Shown one piece after another: positions 22,025 through 29,264 of a stretch of 29,264 nt of DNA. Positions within the stretch are counted from its first letter, which is position 1. Each line of letters starts with the position of its first letter. The position numbers and the translations under genes are program-made. The DNA is from CAYVQZ01 sp964453435 (GTDB lineage Bacteria > Abyssobacteria > SURF-5), in the NCBI GenBank assembly GCA_964453435.1, contig CAYVQZ010000060.1, forward strand, positions 1 through 29,264. The letters run 5' to 3'. The notes beneath the pieces are model-generated. The model was not told where the DNA came from. It worked only from the letters and a program-made list of their open reading frames with translations, and ran no database searches.

Positions 22025-24577
22025 ATGGGGAAAAGGCTCGACACCATCTACGATCTCGTTCATTTCGTGATTCATTCGCATATCGACCACACCTGGTGGA
22101 ATCCGCCTGAGGTTTGCAGGAATCGCAACAGGGAAATCCTCAATCAAGCTCTCGAGCTTGCTGGTTCGGATAAGGATTTTAAGTTTTCCTGCGAGACGAC
22201 CTCTCCATTAATTCCTTTCCTGGAGGAAAATCCCGGTCGAAAAAATGAACTGCGCGAATTATTGCAGTCGGGGCGACTCGATGTCGGAGGACTTTTCGTG
22301 GCTGCCAACGCAGATGTATGCACGGAGGAAACGCTCGCCCGGAATTTTTATTTTGGCCGGCGTTGGCTCGAGAAGGAATTGGGATATTCTCCCGCAGTCG
22401 CAAAGGAATGTGACATTCCGGGCCACACGTTGCAGATGCCTCAGATGGTGAAAGATGCCGGAATGCGGGTGCTGCTAATCTCGCGTGGCCCGCGAGGGGT
22501 TTTCAGATGGGTCGGTCCGGACGGCTCGGAAATCCTGGTTTATTGTGTCCCGTATAACTGGTCGTATTGGCGGAGATTGGGGGTCAGTTTCGAAGAAACC
22601 GTGAAGAACCTCCCTTCCGAATTGAAGCGGGCTGAAGAGCGGTTCCCGGGACGAAGCCTCTGTATTCCCGACGGCGACGACATGACCCTTCCGAATGAGG
22701 GTCTCACAGAAATTGTGCGGTCATGGAATCAGCAGTACAGGCGCCCGGTGCTTGCGGTATCAACGTTCGAGGAGTGTCTTTCCCGGGTTCGCCCGCGAGG
22801 CCTGCCGAAGAGGTCGGGCGACATACCGAATCTCTGGGCGGTTGTGCATGCGCTCCAGGCCGAAACCACCCGGAACTTGAGGACTCTGCAAAACCTTCTT
22901 TGCTCTACCGAAATGCTTTGTTCAATACTGTGTGTTCAGAAGGGGGAATTCAAGGGATATCCTCAGGCAGAGCTTGATTCGTGCTGGAGGCGGTCTCTGT
23001 TGGCGGCCGACCACAATTGGGGCGGCAAGGACATGGACCGCGGCGGAGCCGAGTCGGATGAATACAAGAAGAATCTCGTGCTGGAATCTCTGCGGGACTG
23101 TCAGAAGGTTGCCGAACAAGGCTTCTACGATTTAGGGAAAAAAGTGCTGTCACAGCAGAACCCCGTTGGAATGCCGATTGTTGTTTTCAATCCGATGGCT
23201 TTTGATAGGACAGACATTGTGTCGGCCGAGATTCGATGTGACATTGCGGGCCTGCAAGGTGTGGAGGTCGTCGACTGCGATGAAAGGCCGGTCTTGTTCG
23301 ACCTTGATATTAAGGAAAGCCATCCCGACCAAAGCATTCATCGGGCGTGTGTGGATATGCTCTGCAATGGTCTGCCGGGGGCGGGATATTCCGTATTCTA
23401 TGTGAAACCACTGCTGGCAAAACCGGAAAGCCAGCAGCTCGTTCAGATGGAGGGTCGGGGGATCGAGAACGAATTCTATCGAGTGGAGTTCGCCGAAGAC
23501 GGCAGCCGCATCCAAAGTCTCTACGACAAGGAACTCGACATCGAATTGGCGGGAAACTTCGGTGTGGGTTTGGGGCCGTTCGAATTCGAGTTCGGTCTGT
23601 TTGAATTGTTCGGAATCGGATTGCGATTGACCGTCCCGAACCAAAGTTTTTTTGAGAATCCGGAAAATGAGGGTTCGGGCGAATCGGTTGAATTCACGGG
23701 GGAAATATGGCGAGCGGCGGACCATCCTGCCGGGATCAGAATTGAGCGGAGAGGAAGCCTCGCACAATCCGTGATTGCCGAGGGCGACTTCGTCGATTCG
23801 CGCAGGCGTCAGAGAGTCGTGCTGTACAACGGTTTGAAAAGGGTTGATTTGCACGTTGAGCTTGAGTGGGCCGGCAAGTCCGACACAGTCGTTTATTTGC
23901 AGATGCCGAACAGCCTGATGGACGGGCAGACATTTCTGGATGTGCCGTTCGGTGTTCACAAGATGGGAAACGAACTTGCCGACTACTGGATAAACGAGGA
24001 GTTTCCGGTCAAGTTCAAAGCCCGCGGAATTCAGGATTGGATGTGTTTCGAGAAGGATGGCAATGGGGTTGCCATTGCCACGCGCTGGCCGGTCGCGGAT
24101 TTCACGACAGTTCCGGGTTTTCCCTTGCTGTGGACAAATGATAACAGCGGCTTCTTCTTCGGGGAGAGATACCGGCAGGCCGGCGGCCAATCCTATTCCT
24201 TCAGCTTGACCTCATACCGGGGAAGCTGGCACGAGAACAACGTGCATCGATGGGGCAGACAGTGGTCGAAACGCGTTCTTGCCTTTCTGGGAGATATGGC
24301 GGCGGCGGAGCCGCACCATTCGTTTCTCTCCATTGAGCCGAATAACATAGTGCTTTCGGCAATGAAAAAGGCGGAGGATGAGGATGCTGTGGTAATGAGG
24401 CTGTATGAAATTGCCGGCAGGAAGACCGAAGCCCGAGTTAGAACGTCCTTTCCCGTGAAGCGCGCGCGGATATCAAATCTCATCGAATCGGCGGCGAAAA
24501 GGCTGGGGACGCAGCGAGACACCGTCTTTATTCCCTTCCGTCCATTTGAAATAAAGACGATAAAGCTGTACGCGTAA
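22025..24577 (+). CDS. Glycoside hydrolase family 38 (alpha-mannosidase-like)
   Basis: An 850-residue protein without signal peptide, probably cytoplasmic and acting on imported or endogenous mannosides. The N-terminal (beta/alpha)7 domain has the zinc site HSHIDHTWW (His19, Asp21) and the likely nucleophile Asp130 in ECDIPGHTLQMPQ. A further zinc histidine is probable in LLAADHNWGGKD. The helical middle domain and long C-terminal beta domains (about 395-850) follow the usual GH38 layout. The DIPGH wording differs from the commoner DxFGH of characterised alpha-mannosidases and places it in a less-studied branch, so mannose specificity is inferred. It starts 34 bases after dtd and is probably in the same operon. 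Its end faces the GH65 gene across 15 bases. Confidence 0.87.
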   Translation: MGKRLDTIYDLVHFVIHSHIDHTWWNPPEVCRNRNREILNQALELAGSDKDFKFSCETTSPLIPFLEENPGRKNELRELLQSGRLDVGGLFVAANADVCTEETLARNFYFGRRWLEKELGYSPAVAKECDIPGHTLQMPQMVKDAGMRVLLISRGPRGVFRWVGPDGSEILVYCVPYNWSYWRRLGVSFEETVKNLPSELKRAEERFPGRSLCIPDGDDMTLPNEGLTEIVRSWNQQYRRPVLAVSTFEECLSRVRPRGLPKRSGDIPNLWAVVHALQAETTRNLRTLQNLLCSTEMLCSILCVQKGEFKGYPQAELDSCWRRSLLAADHNWGGKDMDRGGAESDEYKKNLVLESLRDCQKVAEQGFYDLGKKVLSQQNPVGMPIVVFNPMAFDRTDIVSAEIRCDIAGLQGVEVVDCDERPVLFDLDIKESHPDQSIHRACVDMLCNGLPGAGYSVFYVKPLLAKPESQQLVQMEGRGIENEFYRVEFAEDGSRIQSLYDKELDIELAGNFGVGLGPFEFEFGLFELFGIGLRLTVPNQSFFENPENEGSGESVEFTGEIWRAADHPAGIRIERRGSLAQSVIAEGDFVDSRRRQRVVLYNGLKRVDLHVELEWAGKSDTVVYLQMPNSLMDGQTFLDVPFGVHKMGNELADYWINEEFPVKFKARGIQDWMCFEKDGNGVAIATRWPVADFTTVPGFPLLWTNDNSGFFFGERYRQAGGQSYSFSLTSYRGSWHENNVHRWGRQWSKRVLAFLGDMAAAEPHHSFLSIEPNNIVLSAMKKAEDEDAVVMRLYEIAGRKTEARVRTSFPVKRARISNLIESAAKRLGTQRDTVFIPFRPFEIKTIKLYA

Positions 24578-24592
24578 TGAGAGCGGCCGGTC

Positions 24593-27010
24593 TCAGGGAT
24601 TCTTTTTCAGCGGCAGCTTCTTGATGTCGCCCTTACTGAGGTCAAACACCTCATCTTCGAATCCGATGCTGATCGCAGCGGTTTCGCAGCGCATGCAGTG
24701 CACTGTCAACATCTCCTGAGTGAAATCGAGTTCGAGCGTGTGGCCGCCGTAGCGGATACGCATGCGCAATGCCGCCAACTCCTCCGGCAAGTTCGGGTTG
24801 AACCGCAGGACATTGTGGTGCATCTCGATTCCGGTATAGCCCCGCTGAATCAGGTCGACGGTGCCCGCCATAGCGCCGAGATGGATGCCTTCCCGCGTGG
24901 TTCCACCCTGGATGTCCGCAATATCACTCTGCAACGCCTCTTGAAACAAGTTCCACGAACGCACGCGATCAGAGCGGATGAGTACCCAGGAGTGAACGAC
25001 CCTGCTAAGAGTTGAGCCGTGCGATGTTCGTCTGAGGTAATAATCGATATTTTTGGGAATTGTGTCGTGGTCGAAGCTGTAGCCCAGTTGTTCGAAGATA
25101 TGACCGAGACCCTCGGCGGAAAACAGGTAAAAGAGCATGAGCACGTCAGCTTGTTTCGAAGCTTTATAACGGTTGGGTGTGTCGCCTTCCGCCTCGAGAA
25201 TCCGGTCGAGCCGCTGGATGTCTCCGTACTTCTCGCGGTAGCCCTCCCAGTCAAACTCTTCAAGTTCGTCGTAACCCTCGAACTGGCTGATGATCCCGTC
25301 ATCGTGAAAGACGATTCGCATCTTTCGCGTGATTTCCCTCCAGCGGGTGATTTCGGTTTTATCAAGGTCCAATTTCTCGCGAAGCTCGCGGCATTGGTCC
25401 TCTTGGACGATATCGAGAAGGTCCAGCGCACGGTTCAGTACCCACACCGCCATGACATTCGTGTATGCGTTGTTGTTTAACCCCGGTTTCTCGGCGCCGG
25501 GATATGCATCATGGTACTCGTCGGGTCCCATGACTCCGAGTATCTCGTATTGTCCGAGCCGGTCGTTATATGTCGTTATGCTCGACCAGAAACGCGCGAT
25601 TTCCAGGAACATTTCCGCTCCATAGAACGAAAGGAATTCGACGTCGCCGGTTGCCTGGTAATACTGCCACAGGTTATACGCAATGGCGGCGTTAACGTGC
25701 CGCTGCAGTTGGGAATTATCGGGCACCCAGCGACCTGATTTCGGGTTCAGGTGAACCTGTTGGGTTTCTTCGCGGCCGTTGCTGCCGCTCTGCCATGGAA
25801 ACATTGCGCCCCGATATCCCGCCTCTCGAGCGGCCATTCGAGCTTCGTTCAAGCGTTCGCACCGGTACTTCAACAAGGCGCGCGTGATTTCCGGAACACG
25901 AAGGTTCAGGAATGGAAAGATGAACAACTCGTCCCAGAAGATGTGCCCACGGTACGCTTCTCCGTGCCAACCGCGGGCGGGAACGCCTACATCGAGTTGC
26001 ATTGTATGCATGGACGTCGTCTGGAGGAGATGAAAAATGTAGAGATTCAAAATGAGTGCGGTATCGTTGTTCTTTTCGGAATCAGCAGGCTCGAGTCCGA
26101 TTCGGAAACGACTCCACAGGTGCCTCCATGCCATTTCGTGGATCCTGAAAAGACCGGGGAAATTTTCCGCGCGCCCGACGGCCTTCCTGGCTTCGAGGCC
26201 ACATTCCGTTATACCGTGGTCCCGTGATGTGTATAGGCTCACAACCTTTTCAATCGTTATCTCGTCGCCTTCCGACACATCGACCGAAAACGTATGGGCT
26301 ATGTAGCCCGGTTCACGAGCCAGTTCTCGCTTGAGATTTACGGGAAGAGCGTTGCGAAAAACTCGTGTTCGCGCCGCTTGGGCGACCCGAATCTCCGATT
26401 GGTTGGTCTGAACTTTCAAGAATATCGTTTCCCCGTTTGTCTCCCCACTCTCCAGGGCATCCAAGTGTTTATTGTTCAGCCCCCGGTACCGTTTCACTCC
26501 CGCGTTTAGAATTCGGCCATCAAGGGCTGTCGATATTTCGAGCTGTCCGGACCAGTTTTTCGGAATCAACGTTGTTTGAAGCGCGGCAAGGTGGGGATTG
26601 GCCATATGAACCAGACGGCGGTCCGTAAGTCGCGTTTGCCGATCCTGATTATCCCGGAAATCGATGTGGCGGATAAGGACGCCTCTTTTGAGGTCCAGTT
26701 TCTGGCGGTACTCGAGGACCTCGACATTTGCAACCTGAAACCACTCGCCTCCCCGGATTCGGAAATAAAGCGGAAGCCAGTTGGGCATATTAACCAAGTC
26801 TTCATTCTCGATGACCCTGCCGGCAATCTCGGTTTCCAAGCGGTTGTAGCCGCCGGCGAGATAGGTTCCCGGATAATGGACGTCGTCAGCCACAGACTCG
26901 GGGGCGGCGCCTCTCGTGGCGAAGTATCCGTTGCCAAGAGTGCACAGAGCCTCGCGCAGTCCCTCTTCTGCCGGGGCGAACCCTTCATACACCAAGGACC
27001 ATTCAGTCAT
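24593..27010 (-). CDS. Glycoside hydrolase family 65 (trehalose/kojibiose phosphorylase-like)
   Basis: An 805-residue protein with the GH65 layout: N-terminal beta-sandwich (about 1-270), helical linker, (alpha/alpha)6 catalytic barrel (about 320-700) and a small C-terminal beta sheet. The barrel shows RGWHGEAYRGHIFWDELF (346-363), the general acid Glu498 in GVMGPDEYHD, KQ at 619-620 and the phosphate-site HGSTLS (664-669), which favours a phosphorylase over a hydrolase. The family acts on alpha-linked glucose disaccharides, most often trehalose, kojibiose, nigerose or maltose. ATG 27010 follows AGGGGG and overlaps the otsB stop by eight bases, so it is translationally coupled to a trehalose-6-phosphate phosphatase. 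This favours trehalose as substrate. There is no signal peptide, so it is cytoplasmic. Confidence 0.92.
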   Translation of the reverse strand: MTEWSLVYEGFAPAEEGLREALCTLGNGYFATRGAAPESVADDVHYPGTYLAGGYNRLETEIAGRVIENEDLVNMPNWLPLYFRIRGGEWFQVANVEVLEYRQKLDLKRGVLIRHIDFRDNQDRQTRLTDRRLVHMANPHLAALQTTLIPKNWSGQLEISTALDGRILNAGVKRYRGLNNKHLDALESGETNGETIFLKVQTNQSEIRVAQAARTRVFRNALPVNLKRELAREPGYIAHTFSVDVSEGDEITIEKVVSLYTSRDHGITECGLEARKAVGRAENFPGLFRIHEMAWRHLWSRFRIGLEPADSEKNNDTALILNLYIFHLLQTTSMHTMQLDVGVPARGWHGEAYRGHIFWDELFIFPFLNLRVPEITRALLKYRCERLNEARMAAREAGYRGAMFPWQSGSNGREETQQVHLNPKSGRWVPDNSQLQRHVNAAIAYNLWQYYQATGDVEFLSFYGAEMFLEIARFWSSITTYNDRLGQYEILGVMGPDEYHDAYPGAEKPGLNNNAYTNVMAVWVLNRALDLLDIVQEDQCRELREKLDLDKTEITRWREITRKMRIVFHDDGIISQFEGYDELEEFDWEGYREKYGDIQRLDRILEAEGDTPNRYKASKQADVLMLFYLFSAEGLGHIFEQLGYSFDHDTIPKNIDYYLRRTSHGSTLSRVVHSWVLIRSDRVRSWNLFQEALQSDIADIQGGTTREGIHLGAMAGTVDLIQRGYTGIEMHHNVLRFNPNLPEELAALRMRIRYGGHTLELDFTQEMLTVHCMRCETAAISIGFEDEVFDLSKGDIKKLPLKKNP

Positions 27011-27806
27011 TCACGTCCCCCTTCGCTATCGAGACAATCTCTTCGAGAAATTCCTTCACTTCAGCCGGGTCGGCCAATTGGTAACGCGCTTCCGTAGGAC
27101 GGGGAGAATCGGTCACCACGATGCCGATGCCATCATCCTTCAAAACCTTGAAGGCGTCCTCGTCAGTGACATCGTCTCCGATATAAATGGGCAGGAGGTC
27201 GGTGTTTTTCAGGTTCAGCGCCTCCAGTAACCAAAGCAACGCTTTGCCCTTGTGCCAGTCAATATCAGGTTGGAGGTCATAGACTTTCTTGCCCGCCGAC
27301 ATTCGCAATTCCGGATGCTTTGCCAAAATATCATCAACTATTTGTTTCAGCAAATCCAATTTGTTTTCCTCAGTCAGCCGATAGTGAACTGCTATTGAAA
27401 ATTTCTTTCGCTCCACCAGGGTTCCGGAGATTGAATCAAGCCGTTCACGAAGTTCTCTTTCAACCACGTCCAGAGTCTCCAGGAAGTCTGTGCCCTGCTG
27501 GTATTCCATATGTCTTCCGCGTGGTCCTGCAATGTCGAAGCCATGGCTCCCCGCGTAGACAATCTCGTCAATATTTACGAGCTTTTGAACATCGCGCAAG
27601 TCTCTTCCGCTGATTACCGCCACTGTGCAAAGCTTGGCGAGGTTCCGGACGGTATTGCGCATTTCTTCAGACAGGACCGCCTTCTCCGGTGTGTCAACTA
27701 TCGGTGTGAGCGTGCCATCGTAATCGAGGAAGACGGCAAGTTGTTTCGCTCCAATCTGCTTTCGGATTTCAGACAGCGATTGTAACGCCGGAGCGCATTC
27801 GCTCAT
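27003..27806 (-). CDS. otsB: Trehalose-6-phosphate phosphatase
   Basis: A 267-residue HAD-superfamily (type IIB cap) phosphatase releasing trehalose from trehalose 6-phosphate. Motif I is FLDYDGTLTP with nucleophile Asp28 and acid/base Asp30; motif II is VISGRD; motif IV is IGDDVTDEDAF. The cap segment SHGFDIAGP is also typical. ATG 27806 is preceded by AAAGGAGG, a near-perfect ribosome binding site. The stop overlaps the GH65 start. No otsA synthase is in the window, so the trehalose 6-phosphate must come from elsewhere, or the enzyme works on another sugar phosphate. Fused OtsB-GH65 proteins exist in actinobacteria, which matches this adjacency. Confidence 0.93.
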   Translation of the reverse strand: MSECAPALQSLSEIRKQIGAKQLAVFLDYDGTLTPIVDTPEKAVLSEEMRNTVRNLAKLCTVAVISGRDLRDVQKLVNIDEIVYAGSHGFDIAGPRGRHMEYQQGTDFLETLDVVERELRERLDSISGTLVERKKFSIAVHYRLTEENKLDLLKQIVDDILAKHPELRMSAGKKVYDLQPDIDWHKGKALLWLLEALNLKNTDLLPIYIGDDVTDEDAFKVLKDDGIGIVVTDSPRPTEARYQLADPAEVKEFLEEIVSIAKGDVND

Positions 27807-27923
27807 GTCTGCCTCCTTTGTTGATGGATGATGGGCAATCGTAATCAGGACTCATTCCACATGGCCAACATCATGGGTTTGGAAGTCGGGGCGGAACGTT
27901 CAAGATATCGCTGGACCTGCTGC

Positions 27924-28406
27924 CTACAACTCAGCCAAATCGGCATGCATGGCTGCCAGGTCGAGAAGAGCCACCGTGCTGATACCCTCCAGCCATCCTC
28001 CGCATTCGCCCGGATTGATGACAAGGGGCTCAGGTCCTTGAATTTGGGCACGGTGAGTGTGTCCATAAACGACGACATCGTACGCGCCAGAGCTTGCCAG
28101 GGTTTGGGCAATCTCGGGATAGTGCGTAATTGCGATCATCTTTCCGTTCAATTCGACCTGATGAATTCCTTCGTAGATTCGGCCGAAGCCTTCGAAGTTC
28201 TTCGTGAGGCCGTATTTTTCACCGTCATTGTTCCCGAACACTCCGATCAGTTCGCAGTGAAGCCGACGAAACTCGCGCGCAGTGAAAGGTGCAATATAGT
28301 CTCCGGCATGCAGCACAACACCCACAGCGTGCTCATTGAACAAATCTACTGCCTTTTTCAGTTTTTCCATATTATCGTGCGTGTCTGCAATCAGGCCGAC
28401 GAGCAT
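27924..28406 (-). CDS. MJ0936/YfcE-type metallophosphoesterase
   Basis: A 160-residue cytoplasmic phosphodiesterase of the calcineurin-like family. The two-metal site is complete: Asp8 and His10 in IADTHDN, Asp36 in HAGDYIAP, Asn60 in FGNNDG, His95 in ITHYP and His116/His118 in YGHTH. The family hydrolyses model phosphodiesters and its physiological substrate is unclear. I chose ATG 28406 (MLVGLIADTH), which starts right at the first beta strand; the frame runs upstream into the previous gene. It lies eight bases after the YkgJ-like gene and is co-transcribed with it. The otsB gene follows after 117 bases. Confidence 0.92.
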   Translation of the reverse strand: MLVGLIADTHDNMEKLKKAVDLFNEHAVGVVLHAGDYIAPFTAREFRRLHCELIGVFGNNDGEKYGLTKNFEGFGRIYEGIHQVELNGKMIAITHYPEIAQTLASSGAYDVVVYGHTHRAQIQGPEPLVINPGECGGWLEGISTVALLDLAAMHADLAEL

Positions 28407-28414
28407 CGGTTCTC

Positions 28415-29152
28415 TTATCTTTCCAAATTCCCTAAAGAAGAGAGCCACTCACGGAGTCCTTCTTCGATACGGTGAATCGTGATTTTCCGTTGCGGCGCAA
28501 CAGAATCGTAATCATACAATACTCCGGAGAGACTTTTCAACTGGTTTTTGGTTATCGCGCCAAAATCGTCATACTGTTCGAGGATGAGACGCATCCATTT
28601 GAGATAGCGTGCATTCGCATGGAGAAATGGGCCAAGCTCCGAGCGGCGAATCCACGCCTCAACCGTCTGTTCCGCGGTCTTCGTTGGTTTGCACAAGGGT
28701 TCCCGGAAGAACCACTTGCGATTTCCGGCGACGGTCGTAAATCCCAGGGGGTAGAGCCGACACATTGCCGGGCGGTCTTGATATATGCCGCACAGGCGGT
28801 GTCCGTTCCGGGGAGGGAGCAGAAACTCGCATTCCCTTTTGCCTGACGAATTCTTGCGGAAATGCAGCGCGGCGATTGGTACGATGTCCCGGCGGGTGAT
28901 CGGGAAACAATCAAAGAGCCTCGCTACCGGAGCGAAGCCGAAGACATTTCTGAACGACTCGTATGTGACCTTTATCGTGCCGCGGCGTATCAGTTCGCGC
29001 GAAGAACAACCGGTCGCGTTTGCGAGCCGAATGATGTCATAGGGACTCAGTATTATTCGGAATTCTCCGCAGCAACGGCCGCATGCGGCGCACGCGAACC
29101 GAAACGCAGACCGGGGACCTCGAAGAAAAGTTATTTTTGCTGATTTATTCAT
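28415..29152 (-). CDS. YkgJ-family cysteine-cluster protein
   Basis: A 245-residue cytoplasmic protein of the YkgJ/Fli-B type, thought to bind zinc or an iron-sulfur cluster. The conserved pattern Cys21-x2-Cys24-x2-Cys27-Cys28 (CAACGRCCGE) is followed by LSPYDIIRLA and, later, Cys108, Cys121 and Cys131 in LCGIYQDRPAMCRLYPLGF. The function is unknown; some members take part in protein methylation or metal handling. I chose ATG 29152 (MNKSAKITF) because ATGs at 29200 and 29188 lie at or upstream of the predicted transcription start near 29180. No clear ribosome binding site is visible. It is the first gene of a unit with the phosphodiesterase. Confidence 0.85.
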   Translation of the reverse strand: MNKSAKITFLRGPRSAFRFACAACGRCCGEFRIILSPYDIIRLANATGCSSRELIRRGTIKVTYESFRNVFGFAPVARLFDCFPITRRDIVPIAALHFRKNSSGKRECEFLLPPRNGHRLCGIYQDRPAMCRLYPLGFTTVAGNRKWFFREPLCKPTKTAEQTVEAWIRRSELGPFLHANARYLKWMRLILEQYDDFGAITKNQLKSLSGVLYDYDSVAPQRKITIHRIEEGLREWLSSLGNLER

Positions 29153-29186
29153 GGTCGCAACATTTGTGAAGTTGGCAGTTAGTATC

Positions 29187-29216
29187 ATTATAGCAATCAT
29201 GGTCGGAGTCCGTAAA
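29187..29216 (-). promoter_or_regulatory. Extended -10 promoter of the ykgJ-like gene
   Basis: On the minus strand TATAAT (29192-29187, 6 of 6) is preceded by TGC, an extended -10 motif, and at 18 bases by TTTACG (4 of 6). The predicted start near 29180 leaves a 28-base leader before ATG 29152. Confidence 0.65.
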
Positions 29217-29264
29217 TCTTCCGGAACGTGTCATGACATGGCTGGTAGGGGCTAAACCATTCAT

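Noticed and set aside
23150..24190. 346-codon minus-strand open frame opposite the GH38 gene
   Set aside because: It is antisense to a conserved enzyme and lacks motifs and start signals.
24578..24592. Bidirectional terminator between GH38 and GH65
   Set aside because: Only a five-base TGAGA/TCTCA stem around a GC-rich core was found, with no convincing T-run on either side.

Overview
The window looks like chromosomal DNA of an anaerobic or microaerobic, probably diderm bacterium, most likely from an uncultivated lineage. The pointers are a class I hybrid-cluster protein, an ADP-forming acyl-CoA synthetase, a B12-type radical SAM protein, three lipobox proteins and a CHASE2 adenylate cyclase. 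The large intergenic gaps are filled with dispersed 'word' repeats of a kind often seen in metagenome-derived genomes. The sequence alone does not fix the phylum. No rRNA, tRNA, CRISPR array, transposase or phage gene was recognised.

Layout. 1-520: repeat-rich spacer. 521-1789 (-): GPH-like MFS sugar transporter. 1790-2591: repeat-rich spacer ending in a CRP/FNR-type box centred at about -41.5 of a predicted promoter. 2592-4235 (+): hcp with a strong terminator. 4305-4884: repeat-rich spacer. 4885-6981 (-): B12-binding-like radical SAM protein, with a perfect sigma70 promoter and a perfect inverted repeat over its predicted start site. 7630-11197 (+): tight three-gene operon of fused ADP-forming acyl-CoA synthetase, a BioD-like/DRTGG protein (the N-terminal half of a phosphotransacetylase) and a TM1367-type cyclophilin-like protein.

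11489-17885 (+): a run of envelope genes, namely an exported protein, a TIM-barrel sugar isomerase-like enzyme, a three-helix membrane protein, two TPR lipoproteins flanking a small coiled-coil protein, a family 2 glycosyltransferase and a nucleoside phosphorylase-like protein. 18072-18578: monocistronic lipoprotein with a perfect promoter and a terminator. 18755-24577 (+): CHASE2 adenylate cyclase, D-aminoacyl-tRNA deacylase and a GH38 alpha-mannosidase-like enzyme.

Convergent minus-strand block 24593-29152: a YkgJ-type cysteine-cluster protein, an MJ0936-type phosphodiesterase, trehalose-6-phosphate phosphatase and a GH65 phosphorylase/hydrolase. The last two overlap by 8 bases.

Functionally the genes cover nitrosative-stress defence (hcp), acetyl/acyl-CoA energy conservation, cAMP signalling, carbohydrate and trehalose metabolism and envelope biogenesis. 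The most interesting points are the regulatory architectures upstream of hcp and the radical SAM gene, nested intergenic repeats, the acyl-CoA synthetase/DRTGG/cyclophilin-like operon, a roughly 150-residue insertion inside the CHASE2 domain, and the otsB-GH65 pair.
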